NCBI GenBank assembly: GCA_017448245.1
Contig: JAFSLV010000009.1
Location: 1 to 64,000, forward strand
Length of the DNA: 64,000 bases
Direction: 5' to 3'
Source of the DNA: Lachnospiraceae bacterium
Lineage (GTDB): Bacteria; Bacillota; Clostridia; Lachnospirales; Lachnospiraceae
The notes below the pieces were generated by a model. That model was not told the DNA's origin, did not search any database, and was given only the letters and a program-made list of their open reading frames with translations. Shown one piece after another: positions 1-8,143 of the stretch. Every line of letters begins with the position of its first letter. Position 1 is the first letter of the stretch. A program made the position numbers and the translations under genes.

Positions 1-1
1 A

Positions 2-100
2 CGAAGCCGGAACAAGAGCGGAATGCTGCATGTCAGGGGCGCGAGAGGTATAACACTGATTCTTGATAATACAAGCGTCGCAGACTGGATTCAAAGATAA
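2..100 (+). CDS. C-terminal end of an unidentified protein (partial)
   Basis: An open frame enters from the left edge and runs 32 codons to a TAA at 98-100. A strong intrinsic terminator follows directly, which is why I accept it as a real gene end and not chance reading. The visible tail ends in TSVADWIQR after a hydrophobic stretch (GITLILD). That is too little to assign a family. The gene is unrelated in transcription to what follows, because the terminator and a new promoter separate them. Confidence 0.45.
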   Translation, partial: RSRNKSGMLHVRGARGITLILDNTSVADWIQR

Positions 101-132
101 AGTCCGAGGTGCTTTTCCTCGGACTTTGTCTT
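99..132 (+). terminator. Rho-independent terminator of the left-edge gene
   Basis: A perfect 11-bp stem (AAAGTCCGAGG at 99-109 pairing with CCTCGGACTTT at 117-127) encloses a 7-nt loop and is followed by a T-rich tail. It begins on the stop codon of the partial left-edge gene. Confidence 0.85.
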
Positions 133-188
133 CAGTCTGACATGTCTTATCATAGCATAAGACATGCGTTTTGCAACCGGCACGTTCA

Positions 189-217
189 TTGCTTTTTTCA
201 TACGGATTGGATATAAT
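189..217 (+). promoter_or_regulatory. Sigma-A-type promoter of the sulfur operon
   Basis: TTGCTT at 189-194 and TATAAT at 212-217 are separated by 17 bp, placing transcription start near 224. This rules out any translation start upstream of about 224 for the permease gene and supports the TTG codon at 255. Confidence 0.7.
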
Positions 218-254
218 GATGTTTTACAGTGACAGTTGTGCAGGGAGGTTCTTT

Positions 255-1037
255 TTGCAGGAGAAAAACGAAAAACGCACCCTCCGTCTGATTACGGCGG
301 TGACCATTCTGGCGGTGCTTCTCATCTGGTGGGGCGCGACGGAATGGAATCTGGTCAATACGCGGATCGTCCCGCGGCCCGTCGCCGTATGGAATGCGTT
401 TCTGCAGATCCTCAAAAACGGCTATAAGAATCATACGCTCATTGCGCATCTTGCGGCATCGCTCTCAAGACTGATCGCGGCGTTTGCCGCGGCCTCCGTG
501 GTCGGGGTGACCACGGGGTTGCTGTGCGGTTTTCATCCGAAGGCCGGCGCCGTGATGGAGCCTCTCGTGGAGTTTTTCCGTCCGCTGCCGCCGCTTGCGT
601 ACTATGTGCTCCTTGTGCTGTGGCTGGGCATCGGCAACGAATCCAAGATCGTTCTTTTGCTGTTTGCGTGTCTGCCGCCGATCTTTGTCGCGTGTGCGGC
701 GGCCACAAGGCGCGTGCCGGAAGACTACATGAACAGCGCATTGAGTCTCGGCGCGTCGAGGCGGCAGATTTTTTTCCACGTAGTTTTTTTCTACTGTCTG
801 CCCGAAACACTGACGGGGATGCGGACCGCCTTCGGTGTCGGCTATACGACGCTGATCTCCGCGGAGATGGTCGCCGCGGTTTCGGGACTGGGATGGATGG
901 TGCTGGACGCGCAGCGCAATATGCGTAACGACGTGATCTTTGTCGGTATATTCATCATGGGCTTTACGGGAATCCTGATGGACCGCGGACTTAGGGCGCT
1001 GGAAAAAAAGCTGGTACCCTGGGCAGGCAGGATCTGA
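255..1037 (+). CDS. ABC transporter permease, SsuC/TauC-type
   Basis: Inner-membrane permease of an aliphatic sulfonate/nitrate/taurine-type importer, 260 residues, the usual family length. It has a first membrane helix near residues 15-35 and a BPD_transp_1 core. The EAA-like cytoplasmic loop that contacts the ATPase is visible around ALSLGASRRQIFFHV. I choose the TTG at 255 because AGGGAGG at 242-248 is a well-placed ribosome binding site and the promoter lies just upstream; longer starts fall before the transcription start. It is followed by the binding protein and ATPase genes of the same importer. The family is clear; the exact substrate cannot be read from the permease. Confidence 0.85.
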   Translation: MQEKNEKRTLRLITAVTILAVLLIWWGATEWNLVNTRIVPRPVAVWNAFLQILKNGYKNHTLIAHLAASLSRLIAAFAAASVVGVTTGLLCGFHPKAGAVMEPLVEFFRPLPPLAYYVLLVLWLGIGNESKIVLLLFACLPPIFVACAAATRRVPEDYMNSALSLGASRRQIFFHVVFFYCLPETLTGMRTAFGVGYTTLISAEMVAAVSGLGWMVLDAQRNMRNDVIFVGIFIMGFTGILMDRGLRALEKKLVPWAGRI

Positions 1038-1065
1038 GGTCGTTTCGGGGAAAGGAAACAGAGGT

Positions 1066-2097
1066 ATGTTCAAAAGGATCATCAGCGCGGGCATGTGTGT
1101 CATAACGGCATGTGTGCTTGCGGCATGCGGCACGGGCGGCACGGAGCCCGCACCGCAGGGGGACCGGCCCGCGCAGGTCAATATCGGCACGCAGCAGCTC
1201 CCCAATGACGAAATGATTGCGATCATCAAAGGATATTACGAAGAGGAGATGGGCGTACCCGTCCATGTCATCAATTTTGAAGCGGGGGATATCCGCAATG
1301 CGATGATGGCGGGAGACATTGATTTTGCCATGCTCGGTTCCTCCTCCGCGATCCTTGGCAGGGCCAACGGCATGGACGTGTCGCTTGTGTGGATCCACGA
1401 GATCATCGGCACCTCCGAGCAGCTGGTCGCGCATGAGGATTCGGACATCCGGACCATGGAGGATCTGCGCGGGCGGACCGTCGCGGCGGCTTTTACGTCG
1501 ACGGCGCATTACTCGTTATTGAATGCACTGGAACTGTACGGCATGGAGGAGACGGAGCTGACGATTCTGGATATGCAGCAGCCGGATATCATCGCTGCGT
1601 GGGACAGGGGCAATCTGGACGCCGCCTATGTCTGGGAGCCGGGTGTGTCAAGGCTGCTGGAGACGGGGCGCACGGTCATTACGAGCGAGGAGCTGGCAAA
1701 GGAAGGGATCCTTACCGCCAATGTCGAGATGGTACGCAATGAATTTGCGGCGCAGTATCCGGAGATGGTCCAAGCCTACATCCGCGCGGTCGATCGTGCG
1801 TGCGCGGATTTCAGGGCGGACCCGGATGCCGCGGCGGCGCTTGTCGGAGACTACATCGGCATCACCGCACAAGAGGCGCTGGTGCAGATGAGGGGTTCCG
1901 TCTGGCTGTCCGCGGAGGAACAGCTCCTTCCGGAATACATGGGTACCACGGAGTCGCCCGGCGCCTATGCGGATTCCGTTGTGGATACGGCCGACTTTTT
2001 ATACAGCCTGAACAGTCTCAAGGAAGAGCCGGATGATTCATACATGCGCGCTTTTGTAGATCCCCGGCATGTCGAGGCCGTCCTTGCCGATGAATGA
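1066..2097 (+). CDS. ABC transporter substrate-binding lipoprotein, SsuA/TauA (NMT1-like)
   Basis: Extracytoplasmic solute-binding protein of 343 residues. It starts with a lipoprotein signal ending in the lipobox LAAC (Cys21), so it should be lipid-anchored to the outer face of the membrane. The body has the type-2 periplasmic-binding fold of the SsuA/TauA/NMT1 group, with the typical central helix region GDIDFAMLGSSSA and the later DAAYVWEPG segment. Relatives bind sulfonates, taurine, nitrate or thiamine precursors. With a YeeE/YedE channel and CoA-disulfide reductase-rhodanese downstream, a sulfur compound is the best inference. Its stop codon overlaps the start of the ATPase gene. Confidence 0.85.
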   Translation: MFKRIISAGMCVITACVLAACGTGGTEPAPQGDRPAQVNIGTQQLPNDEMIAIIKGYYEEEMGVPVHVINFEAGDIRNAMMAGDIDFAMLGSSSAILGRANGMDVSLVWIHEIIGTSEQLVAHEDSDIRTMEDLRGRTVAAAFTSTAHYSLLNALELYGMEETELTILDMQQPDIIAAWDRGNLDAAYVWEPGVSRLLETGRTVITSEELAKEGILTANVEMVRNEFAAQYPEMVQAYIRAVDRACADFRADPDAAAALVGDYIGITAQEALVQMRGSVWLSAEEQLLPEYMGTTESPGAYADSVVDTADFLYSLNSLKEEPDDSYMRAFVDPRHVEAVLADE

Positions 2098-2887
2098 AGC
2101 ACTGTTGCAATTTGACCACGTGTCGGTGTATTACGGGCAAACGGCGGAGGACAAAGGGCTGCAGGCGCTTTCCGATATCAACCTCACGGTGGCGGACGGC
2201 GAATGCGTATGCATTCTTGGGCCGTCCGGCTGCGGCAAGTCGACGCTGCTCAATCTGGTCGCCGGTTTTTTGAGACCGACCGAAGGCCGTGTGACGGTGG
2301 ACGGCACCGATGTGCAGGGACCGGGACCGGAGCGCGGCATGGTATTTCAGGAGCCTGCGCTCTACAACTGGCTCGACGTGAGCGGCAATATCGCCTTCGG
2401 ACTGAAGATGCGCGGTCTGCCGGTTGCTGAAATCAAAGAAAAAACGGCGCGTTTTGTGGAGCTGACGGGGCTGTCCGGTTTTGAGCACTTTCCGCCGTAC
2501 GAGCTGTCCGGCGGCATGAAGCAGCGCGTGGCGCTTTCGCGCGTGCTGGTGGGCGGCCCGCGGGTGCTGCTGATGGACGAACCTTTTTCCGCACTGGATC
2601 CCGCGACGAGGCAGGAGATGCAGGATCTTCTGGTCACGCTGCGGGACGATAACCGCTGTACGGTGCTGCTCGTGACACACGATGTCAACGAAGCACTGTT
2701 TCTGGCGGACCGGATTCTTGTTTTGTCCGCGAGGCCGGGACGCGTGATTGACGAGATGGATCTGCATGGCACGGTTTTTCGGGACCGGCGCAGTGAAATC
2801 ATAGAGAGATCGGACATGACGGCGCTGCACAGGCGCATCATGACGGCAGTCACCAATCATTCTTCACAAAGGGGGGACTATGGATAA
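2090..2887 (+). CDS. ABC transporter ATP-binding protein, SsuB/TauB-type
   Basis: Cytoplasmic ATPase that powers the importer, 265 residues. Walker A (GPSGCGKST) is at about residues 44-52, the signature LSGGMKQR near 138 and Walker B (VLLMDEP) near 160, with the H-loop in the VTHD segment. The ATG at 2090 overlaps the stop of the binding-protein gene by 8 nt, implying translational coupling; an in-frame upstream codon at 2069 would need a longer overlap. Its own stop overlaps the start of the YeeE/YedE gene by 8 nt, tying importer and channel together. Confidence 0.87.
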   Translation: MNEALLQFDHVSVYYGQTAEDKGLQALSDINLTVADGECVCILGPSGCGKSTLLNLVAGFLRPTEGRVTVDGTDVQGPGPERGMVFQEPALYNWLDVSGNIAFGLKMRGLPVAEIKEKTARFVELTGLSGFEHFPPYELSGGMKQRVALSRVLVGGPRVLLMDEPFSALDPATRQEMQDLLVTLRDDNRCTVLLVTHDVNEALFLADRILVLSARPGRVIDEMDLHGTVFRDRRSEIIERSDMTALHRRIMTAVTNHSSQRGDYG

Positions 2888-4175
2888 TCAGACCTACAAA
2901 GAAAAATTCAAACCGGGTCAGGCGGTCGCCGGCGTTGTGTTGCTGATCGTGCTTGTCGCGGGCGGCGTCATGTTCCTGAAGCCGAACATCGCGCTCAGGC
3001 TCGTGATCGGGCTCTCGTTCGGTTATGTGCTCTCGCGCGCGATCACCGGATTTGCGGGCAGTGTCAACCGTGCCTGCCGTACCGGCAGCACGCAGCTGAT
3101 GCGCACGCTGGCCTTTATGTTTTTTATCACGTCGATCGTCGTTGCGGGCTTTGCGTACCGCGACGAGAGTTTTGAGCAGCTGGATCTGTGGATCAATCCG
3201 GTGAACCTGGGACTGATTCTCGGTGCCGCGATCTTCGGCTTCGGGATGAGCCTGTCTTCCTGCTGCGCGTCCGGCGTGATGCAGGATCTGGCAACGGCGT
3301 CGCCGCGCGCGATCCTGACGCTGATCTTTTTCGGCATCGGCGTGTTTGTCGGTTTTCCTCTGCAATACTCGCAGGCATGGATCGAGAAATCCGTCGTATC
3401 GACGGAGCGCGGCCTGCAAAAAGGAGGCGGCGTCTTTTTCCCGGATCTCTTCCGGTGGGACGGCTTTAACGGATACCTCGGTGCGATTGTGCTGACAGGA
3501 ATCCTGTGTCTGGTTGTATATAAGGTGAGCATGTGGTATGAGACAAAGCAGAAGGCATCCGGCAGGTACACGGGCGTCGGAACGGAGGCGCTGCAGGCGT
3601 CCGCCTATGAGTATGATATTACAAAGGTAAAGTTTTTCTCGAAGGACACGTACTATCATTTCTTTGTCAAGCCTTTTACCTTAAAGGAAGGCGCGGTCGG
3701 TCTGACGATCCTCTTCACGCTGCTGCTTGCGCTGTTCAAATCCGAATGGGGTGCGTCCACGCCGTACGGATTGTGGGTGGCGCGCGTGCTGATCACGTTT
3801 GGCGTCGATCCGGAAAAGATCATGGTCTTTGCCAATACCACGATGGGAGGCGCTTTTGAAACACCGTTTCTGGAGCAGGCGGTGTCCGTGCAGGATATCG
3901 GCATCTGCCTCGGGGCCGTGATCTATATGCTGCTGACCGGTGATTTTATCGACTCCGTCAAAGAGGCGCTGTCGATCACCGGAAAGGAAGCCTTCTGGTA
4001 TATCGTCGGCGGATTTACGATGGGATTCGGCACGAGGCTCGCACAGGGCTGCAACGCGGGGGCCCTGTATTCCCCGATCGCGGCGTTTTCGCTGTCGGGC
4101 TGGGTGTTCTTGCCGTTCATGGTGCTGGGCGGCATTCTGGGCAACCGGGTATACAAAAAAACGGGAATCAGATGA
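2880..4175 (+). CDS. YeeE/YedE-family sulfur transport membrane protein
   Basis: Polytopic membrane protein of 431 residues built from two Sulf_transp-type halves. The characteristic cysteine motifs are visible in both: GMSLSSCCASGVMQ in the first half and TRLAQGCNAGALYS near the C-terminus. In thiosulfate-importing members of this family such cysteines relay the sulfur compound through the membrane. AAGGGGGG just before the ATG is the ribosome binding site. A selenium-linked role is known for some YedE proteins, but no selenium gene is present here, so sulfur or thiosulfate uptake fits better. Confidence 0.8.
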   Translation: MDNQTYKEKFKPGQAVAGVVLLIVLVAGGVMFLKPNIALRLVIGLSFGYVLSRAITGFAGSVNRACRTGSTQLMRTLAFMFFITSIVVAGFAYRDESFEQLDLWINPVNLGLILGAAIFGFGMSLSSCCASGVMQDLATASPRAILTLIFFGIGVFVGFPLQYSQAWIEKSVVSTERGLQKGGGVFFPDLFRWDGFNGYLGAIVLTGILCLVVYKVSMWYETKQKASGRYTGVGTEALQASAYEYDITKVKFFSKDTYYHFFVKPFTLKEGAVGLTILFTLLLALFKSEWGASTPYGLWVARVLITFGVDPEKIMVFANTTMGGAFETPFLEQAVSVQDIGICLGAVIYMLLTGDFIDSVKEALSITGKEAFWYIVGGFTMGFGTRLAQGCNAGALYSPIAAFSLSGWVFLPFMVLGGILGNRVYKKTGIR

Positions 4176-4241
4176 TGCAAAGGAAGCATCATAAAGATAC
4201 GATAACGGTCCCGGGGACGGACCAAAAGAAAGGGGTGTCTT

Positions 4242-5939
4242 ATGAGTAAACGTATTTTGATTGTCGGCGGTGTTGCGGGCGGCGCGTCGGTTGCGGCCAG
4301 GGCCAGACGTATCGACGAGGATGCAAAGATCATCATGTTTGAACGCGGACCGAACGTGTCCTTCTCCAACTGCTGTCTGCCGTTTTATCTCTCCAGAACG
4401 GTGGCGCATTCCACGGATCTGGTGCTGATGGATCCCGCGCAGTTCAAAAACCAGTACAACATCGACGCGCGCGTGGGATACGAGGTCACCGCGATCAACC
4501 GCAAGAAAAAGACCGTCACGGTGAAAAACGTCAGGACCGGAAAAAAGACGGAGGAAGCATACGACAAGCTGTTTCTTTCTCCGGGTGCGGCACCCGTAAA
4601 GCCGAAATCCATCGCCGGCGTGAACGGCAAACATGTCTTCACGATCCGCAATGTCGTGGATATCGCGGCGCTCGACAGCTATATCCGCAAGCACAAGGTC
4701 AAGGACATCGCGGTGATCGGCGGCGGCTTTATCGGCATGGAGGCGGCGGAAAACCTGCGTGAGGGCGGCTTCCACGTGACGCTCATCGAGGCGCTCGATC
4801 AGGTCATGACGCCGTTTGACGAGGACATGGTGCAGATCCTGCACAAGGAGATGCATGACCACGGCGTGCAGCTGATGCTGGGCAGCGGCGTCAGGTCGAT
4901 CTCCGCTTCGGAAGTGACGCTCGCAAACGGCAAAAAGGTAAAGGCGCAGGCAGTGGTGCTTGCGATCGGTGTCCGTCCGGAGACGGAGCTTGCCGAAAAA
5001 GCGGGACTGGAGCTGGGTGAAACGGGAGCGATCCGGGTCGATCACAATTATCAGACCTCCGATCCCGATATCTATGCGGTCGGTGACGCGATCGAGGTAT
5101 ATCACCGTCTGACGCACAAGCCCGCACGTCTCACGATGGCGGGTCCCGCACAGCGCCAGGCGCGCGCGGCGGCGGATCACATGTACGGCATCCCGCACAA
5201 TAACAACGGGGTCGTCGGAAGCTCCTGCATCCGCGTCTTTGACATGAACGCGGCCTGCACGGGACTCAACGAAAAAGCGTGCAGGGCGGCGGGCATCCGC
5301 TATGATTTTGTCTATGTGATTCCGGGAGACAAGGTGGGGCTGATGCCCGGCAGCAATCCGATGCATTTCAAGATGCTCTTTGAATATCCGACCGGCAGGA
5401 TCCTCGGCGCACAGGCGATTGGCAAGGGAACGACCGACAAGCGGATCGACGTAATCGCGACCATGATCCAGATGGGCGGAACGCTCGAAGACTTAAAGGA
5501 ACTGGAGCTGTGCTATTCTCCCGCGTACTCCACGGCCAAGGATGTCGTCAACCATGCGGCGCTCGTCGGTCTGAATCTCCTCTACGGCCGCTTTAAGCAG
5601 GTGCCGGTGTCCTCCGTGCGCAAGCTGGTGACAGGCAAGGCCTGTATCATCGATGTCAGGGAGCCCGGCGAATACAAGCTCGGTCATCTCAAGGGCGCCA
5701 AAAACATCCCGCTGAGCGAGCTGAGAAAACGCATGAAGGAGATCCCGAAGAACAAGCCGGTCTATCTGCACTGCAGAAGCTCGCAGCGCTCGTATAACGC
5801 GATCCTTGCGCTGCAGGCCAACGGATACGACCAGGTCTACAATATCTCCGGCTCGTATCTGGGGATCTGCAATTACGAGTACTTCCGCGATCAGACGACG
5901 AAGCGGACGAAGATCCTGACGGAGTACAACTTTAACTGA
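4242..5939 (+). CDS. CoA-disulfide reductase fused to a C-terminal rhodanese domain
   Basis: Flavoenzyme of 565 residues. The N-terminus has the FAD-binding GGVAGGAS motif; a second Rossmann stretch (VIGGGFIGMEAAENL) binds the pyridine nucleotide. The redox-active cysteine of the CoADR family is Cys44 in the SFSNCC motif; the usual following glycine is replaced by Cys45. From about residue 460 a rhodanese domain follows, with the catalytic loop HCRSSQRS (Cys511). Such fusions are known as NAD(P)H-dependent persulfide/CoA-polysulfide reductases that turn sulfane sulfur into sulfide. Last gene of the sulfur operon, so it probably reduces the imported sulfur species in the cytoplasm. Confidence 0.87.
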   Translation: MSKRILIVGGVAGGASVAARARRIDEDAKIIMFERGPNVSFSNCCLPFYLSRTVAHSTDLVLMDPAQFKNQYNIDARVGYEVTAINRKKKTVTVKNVRTGKKTEEAYDKLFLSPGAAPVKPKSIAGVNGKHVFTIRNVVDIAALDSYIRKHKVKDIAVIGGGFIGMEAAENLREGGFHVTLIEALDQVMTPFDEDMVQILHKEMHDHGVQLMLGSGVRSISASEVTLANGKKVKAQAVVLAIGVRPETELAEKAGLELGETGAIRVDHNYQTSDPDIYAVGDAIEVYHRLTHKPARLTMAGPAQRQARAAADHMYGIPHNNNGVVGSSCIRVFDMNAACTGLNEKACRAAGIRYDFVYVIPGDKVGLMPGSNPMHFKMLFEYPTGRILGAQAIGKGTTDKRIDVIATMIQMGGTLEDLKELELCYSPAYSTAKDVVNHAALVGLNLLYGRFKQVPVSSVRKLVTGKACIIDVREPGEYKLGHLKGAKNIPLSELRKRMKEIPKNKPVYLHCRSSQRSYNAILALQANGYDQVYNISGSYLGICNYEYFRDQTTKRTKILTEYNFN

Positions 5940-5979
5940 TCAGGAAAAAACTGATCAGGAAAAACACGGGGAGAGGAAT

Positions 5980-6034
5980 GCCGGAATGTGGCGGGTTACA
6001 CGGGATGTGTATCCATGCGCATTCCGGCGTTTTT
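5980..6034 (+). terminator. Terminator after the sulfur operon
   Basis: GCCGGAATG at 5980-5988 pairs with CATTCCGGC at 6020-6028 and is followed by GTTTTTG. The loop is long (about 31 nt), but the stem and T-run are clear and lie 40 nt after the last stop of the operon. Confidence 0.65.
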
Positions 6035-6043
6035 GTACGAACA

Positions 6044-6095
6044 CGGATGTGCCCCGGATTTCCTTCGTACGGATTTGCCCCGAATTTCCTTCGTG
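6044..6095 (+). repeat. Two tandem 26-bp direct repeats abutting the rpsB -35 box
   Basis: Unit 1 (6044-6069) and unit 2 (6070-6095) share 23 of 26 bases, with the core GCCCCGNATTTCCTTCGT in both. The second unit ends one base before the -35 hexamer of the rpsB promoter. The position suggests a protein-binding site or an UP-like element rather than a coding remnant. Confidence 0.75.
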
Positions 6096-6096
6096 C

Positions 6097-6125
6097 TTGT
6101 CTTTTTTTTCCGATTGTGATAAGAT
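6097..6125 (+). promoter_or_regulatory. Promoter of rpsB-tsf
   Basis: TTGTCT at 6097-6102 and TAAGAT at 6120-6125 with a 17-bp spacer. This leaves a leader of about 140 nt before rpsB with several GC-rich inverted segments (6180-6250). A ribosomal-protein autoregulatory role is possible, but I do not recognise a known S2 leader. Confidence 0.6.
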
Positions 6126-6271
6126 ATCATGGCTGTGTCATAAGACACCCAAATACACACGCACAGACCAAAACCCCTTGCGGGTGTCCGCAAAACGCGG
6201 ATGGCAGGGGCAGCCGTCAGGCTCAGGCGGCACAGGCCGTGCGGACGACCAACCAAAGGAGGAACTGAATA

Positions 6272-7045
6272 ATGAGCGTAGTATCCATGAAGCAGCTGCT
6301 GGAAGCAGGTGTTCATTTTGGACACCAGACCCGCCGCTGGAATCCCAAAATGGCCCCGTATATCTTTACGGAGCGCAACGGCATCCACATCATCGATTTA
6401 CAGAAGACGGTCGGCAAGGTAGACGAAGCCTACAAGGCGATTTTTGAGATCGCCTCGCAGGGCGGCACGATTCTCTTTGTCGGCACCAAAAAGCAGGCGC
6501 AGGACGCGGTCAAAAATGAAGCGGAGCGTTGCGGCATGTTCTATGTCAACGAGCGGTGGCTCGGCGGCATGCTCACCAACTTCCGCACGATCCAGTCCCG
6601 CATCGACCGCATGAAGGCGATCGAGCGCATGCAGGAGGACGGTACCTTTGATCTGCTTCCCAAAAAGGAAGTCGCACAGTTAAATAAGGAACACGAAAAG
6701 CTCGAGAAGAACCTCGGCGGTATCCGTGACATGCGCCGCATTCCCGATGCGATCTTTGTCATCGATCCGAAGAAGGAGCACATCTGCGTCAAGGAAGCTC
6801 ATACGCTGGGCATCACGCTGGTCGGTATCGGCGATACCAACTGCGATCCGGAGGATCTTGACTTTATCATCCCCGGCAATGATGATGCGATCCGTGCGGT
6901 AAAGCTCCTGTGCGGCAAGATGGCGGACGCCGTCATCGAGGCCAACCAGGGCGAGGAGGCGCTCACCGCATCCGCCGAACAGCAGGCGGCCGCAGAAGAG
7001 GACAAGGCTCCCGAAGACATTGAGGAAGTCGTCGCGGAGGAGTAA
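6272..7045 (+). CDS. rpsB: 30S ribosomal protein S2
   Basis: Structural protein of the small ribosomal subunit, 257 residues. It shows the S2 signature from its N-terminus ([20 protein letters not shown]) through [21 protein letters not shown] and the [15 protein letters not shown] segment [11 protein letters not shown]. The last 25 residues are an acidic Ala/Glu-rich tail common in Firmicutes. CAAAGGAGG precedes the ATG. It is paired with tsf downstream, the standard rpsB-tsf order. Confidence 0.98.
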   Translation: MSVVSMKQLLEAGVHFGHQTRRWNPKMAPYIFTERNGIHIIDLQKTVGKVDEAYKAIFEIASQGGTILFVGTKKQAQDAVKNEAERCGMFYVNERWLGGMLTNFRTIQSRIDRMKAIERMQEDGTFDLLPKKEVAQLNKEHEKLEKNLGGIRDMRRIPDAIFVIDPKKEHICVKEAHTLGITLVGIGDTNCDPEDLDFIIPGNDDAIRAVKLLCGKMADAVIEANQGEEALTASAEQQAAAEEDKAPEDIEEVVAEE

Positions 7046-7115
7046 TCTTTTTTATATAGTACAGGGCGAAGCACTTGCTGCTGAGCCCGTGAGAACACGA
7101 AGAACAGCCGAGTGT

Positions 7116-7160
7116 CGCATCGAGTCATCGCCGCAGGCGATTTGCATGCGAGATGCGATG
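7116..7160 (+). repeat. Palindromic intergenic element between rpsB and tsf
   Basis: Nested inverted repeats fill the rpsB-tsf gap: a perfect hairpin ATCGCC-GCA-GGCGAT at 7127-7141, flanked by CGCATC at 7116-7121 and GATGCG further right. There is no T-run, so it is not an intrinsic terminator. It may tune the rpsB to tsf ratio or be a dispersed repeat. Confidence 0.5.
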
Positions 7161-7186
7161 AGTGGCTGCGACTGAAAGGAGCAGAC

Positions 7187-8137
7187 ATGAGTATAACAGC
7201 CGCAATGGTAAAAGAGCTCCGCGAGATCTCCGGTGCGGGGATGATGGAGTGTAAAAAGGCCCTGGAAGAGACACAGGGCAATATGGACGAGGCGATGGAG
7301 TTTCTGCGCAAGAACGGACAGGCCAAGGCGGAGAAGAAGGCGAGCCGCATCGCCGCGGAAGGCCTGACCGGCATCTGCATGAAGGACGATCATACGGCGG
7401 CGGTCGTCGAGGTCAACTCGGAGACCGACTTTGTCGCCAAGAACGAAAAGTTCCAGGCGTTTGTCGAAGCGGTCGCCAGACAGGCGGCGGATTCGGACGC
7501 CAAGGATCTCGACGCCTTCCTTGCGGAAAAATGGAACGAGGACACGTCAAAGAGCGTCAAGGATGCGCTGGTCGAGATCACCGCGGTCATCAGCGAAAAA
7601 ATCGACATCCGCAGATTTGAAAAGGTGACGGAGCCGGACGGCGTCGTGGTGCCTTACGTGCACGGCGGCGGCCGCATCAGCGTCATCATCGACGCGGTGA
7701 CGGACAAGGTCACGGACAATATCAAAGAGGCGCTCAAAAACGTCGCGATGCAGGTCGCCGCGATGAACGCGCGCTATGTCAATCTCTCCGATGTGCCGGA
7801 GGAATTCAAGGAACATGAAAAAGAGATCCTCCTTGCGCAGGCGATAAAGGAAAATGACGACGCGCCGGAAGGAAAGAAAAAGCCCAAGGAGATCATCGAA
7901 AAGATGCTCATCGGCCGTCTCAACAAGGAACTCAAAGAGATGTGCCTGAACGAGCAGGTCTATGTCAGGGCCGAGGACGGCAAACAGACCGTGGCGCAGT
8001 ATCTGGCGCAGGTCGCAAAGGAAGAGGGCGCTGCGCTCTCCGTCAGGCGTTTCGTCCGTTTCGAGACCGGCGAGGGGATCGAAAAGAAGGAAGAAAACTT
8101 TGCGGAAGAGGTAGCAAAACAGGCCGGACTCAAATAA
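7187..8137 (+). CDS. tsf: Elongation factor Ts
   Basis: Guanine-nucleotide exchange factor for EF-Tu, 316 residues. The N-terminal UBA-like helix bundle (AAMVKELREISGAGMMECKKAL) and the EF-Tu contact motif TDFVAKN are intact. The ATG at 7187 is chosen because AAAGGAG lies 6 nt upstream and EF-Ts proteins begin with this motif; an in-frame ATG at 7112 would add 25 unrelated residues that read through an intergenic palindrome. Second gene of the rpsB operon; the P-type ATPase starts only 6 nt after its stop. Confidence 0.97.
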   Translation: MSITAAMVKELREISGAGMMECKKALEETQGNMDEAMEFLRKNGQAKAEKKASRIAAEGLTGICMKDDHTAAVVEVNSETDFVAKNEKFQAFVEAVARQAADSDAKDLDAFLAEKWNEDTSKSVKDALVEITAVISEKIDIRRFEKVTEPDGVVVPYVHGGGRISVIIDAVTDKVTDNIKEALKNVAMQVAAMNARYVNLSDVPEEFKEHEKEILLAQAIKENDDAPEGKKKPKEIIEKMLIGRLNKELKEMCLNEQVYVRAEDGKQTVAQYLAQVAKEEGAALSVRRFVRFETGEGIEKKEENFAEEVAKQAGLK

Positions 8138-8143
8138 ACACGT

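Noticed and set aside
171..254. Upstream start (TTG 171) for the ABC permease
   Set aside because: It precedes the predicted transcription start near 224, and has no ribosome binding site.
3681..5366. Long open frame on the - strand, 561 codons
   Set aside because: It lies entirely opposite the YeeE and CoA-disulfide reductase genes; it is rich in Arg and His, has no family motif, and is the usual by-product of GC-rich coding sequence.
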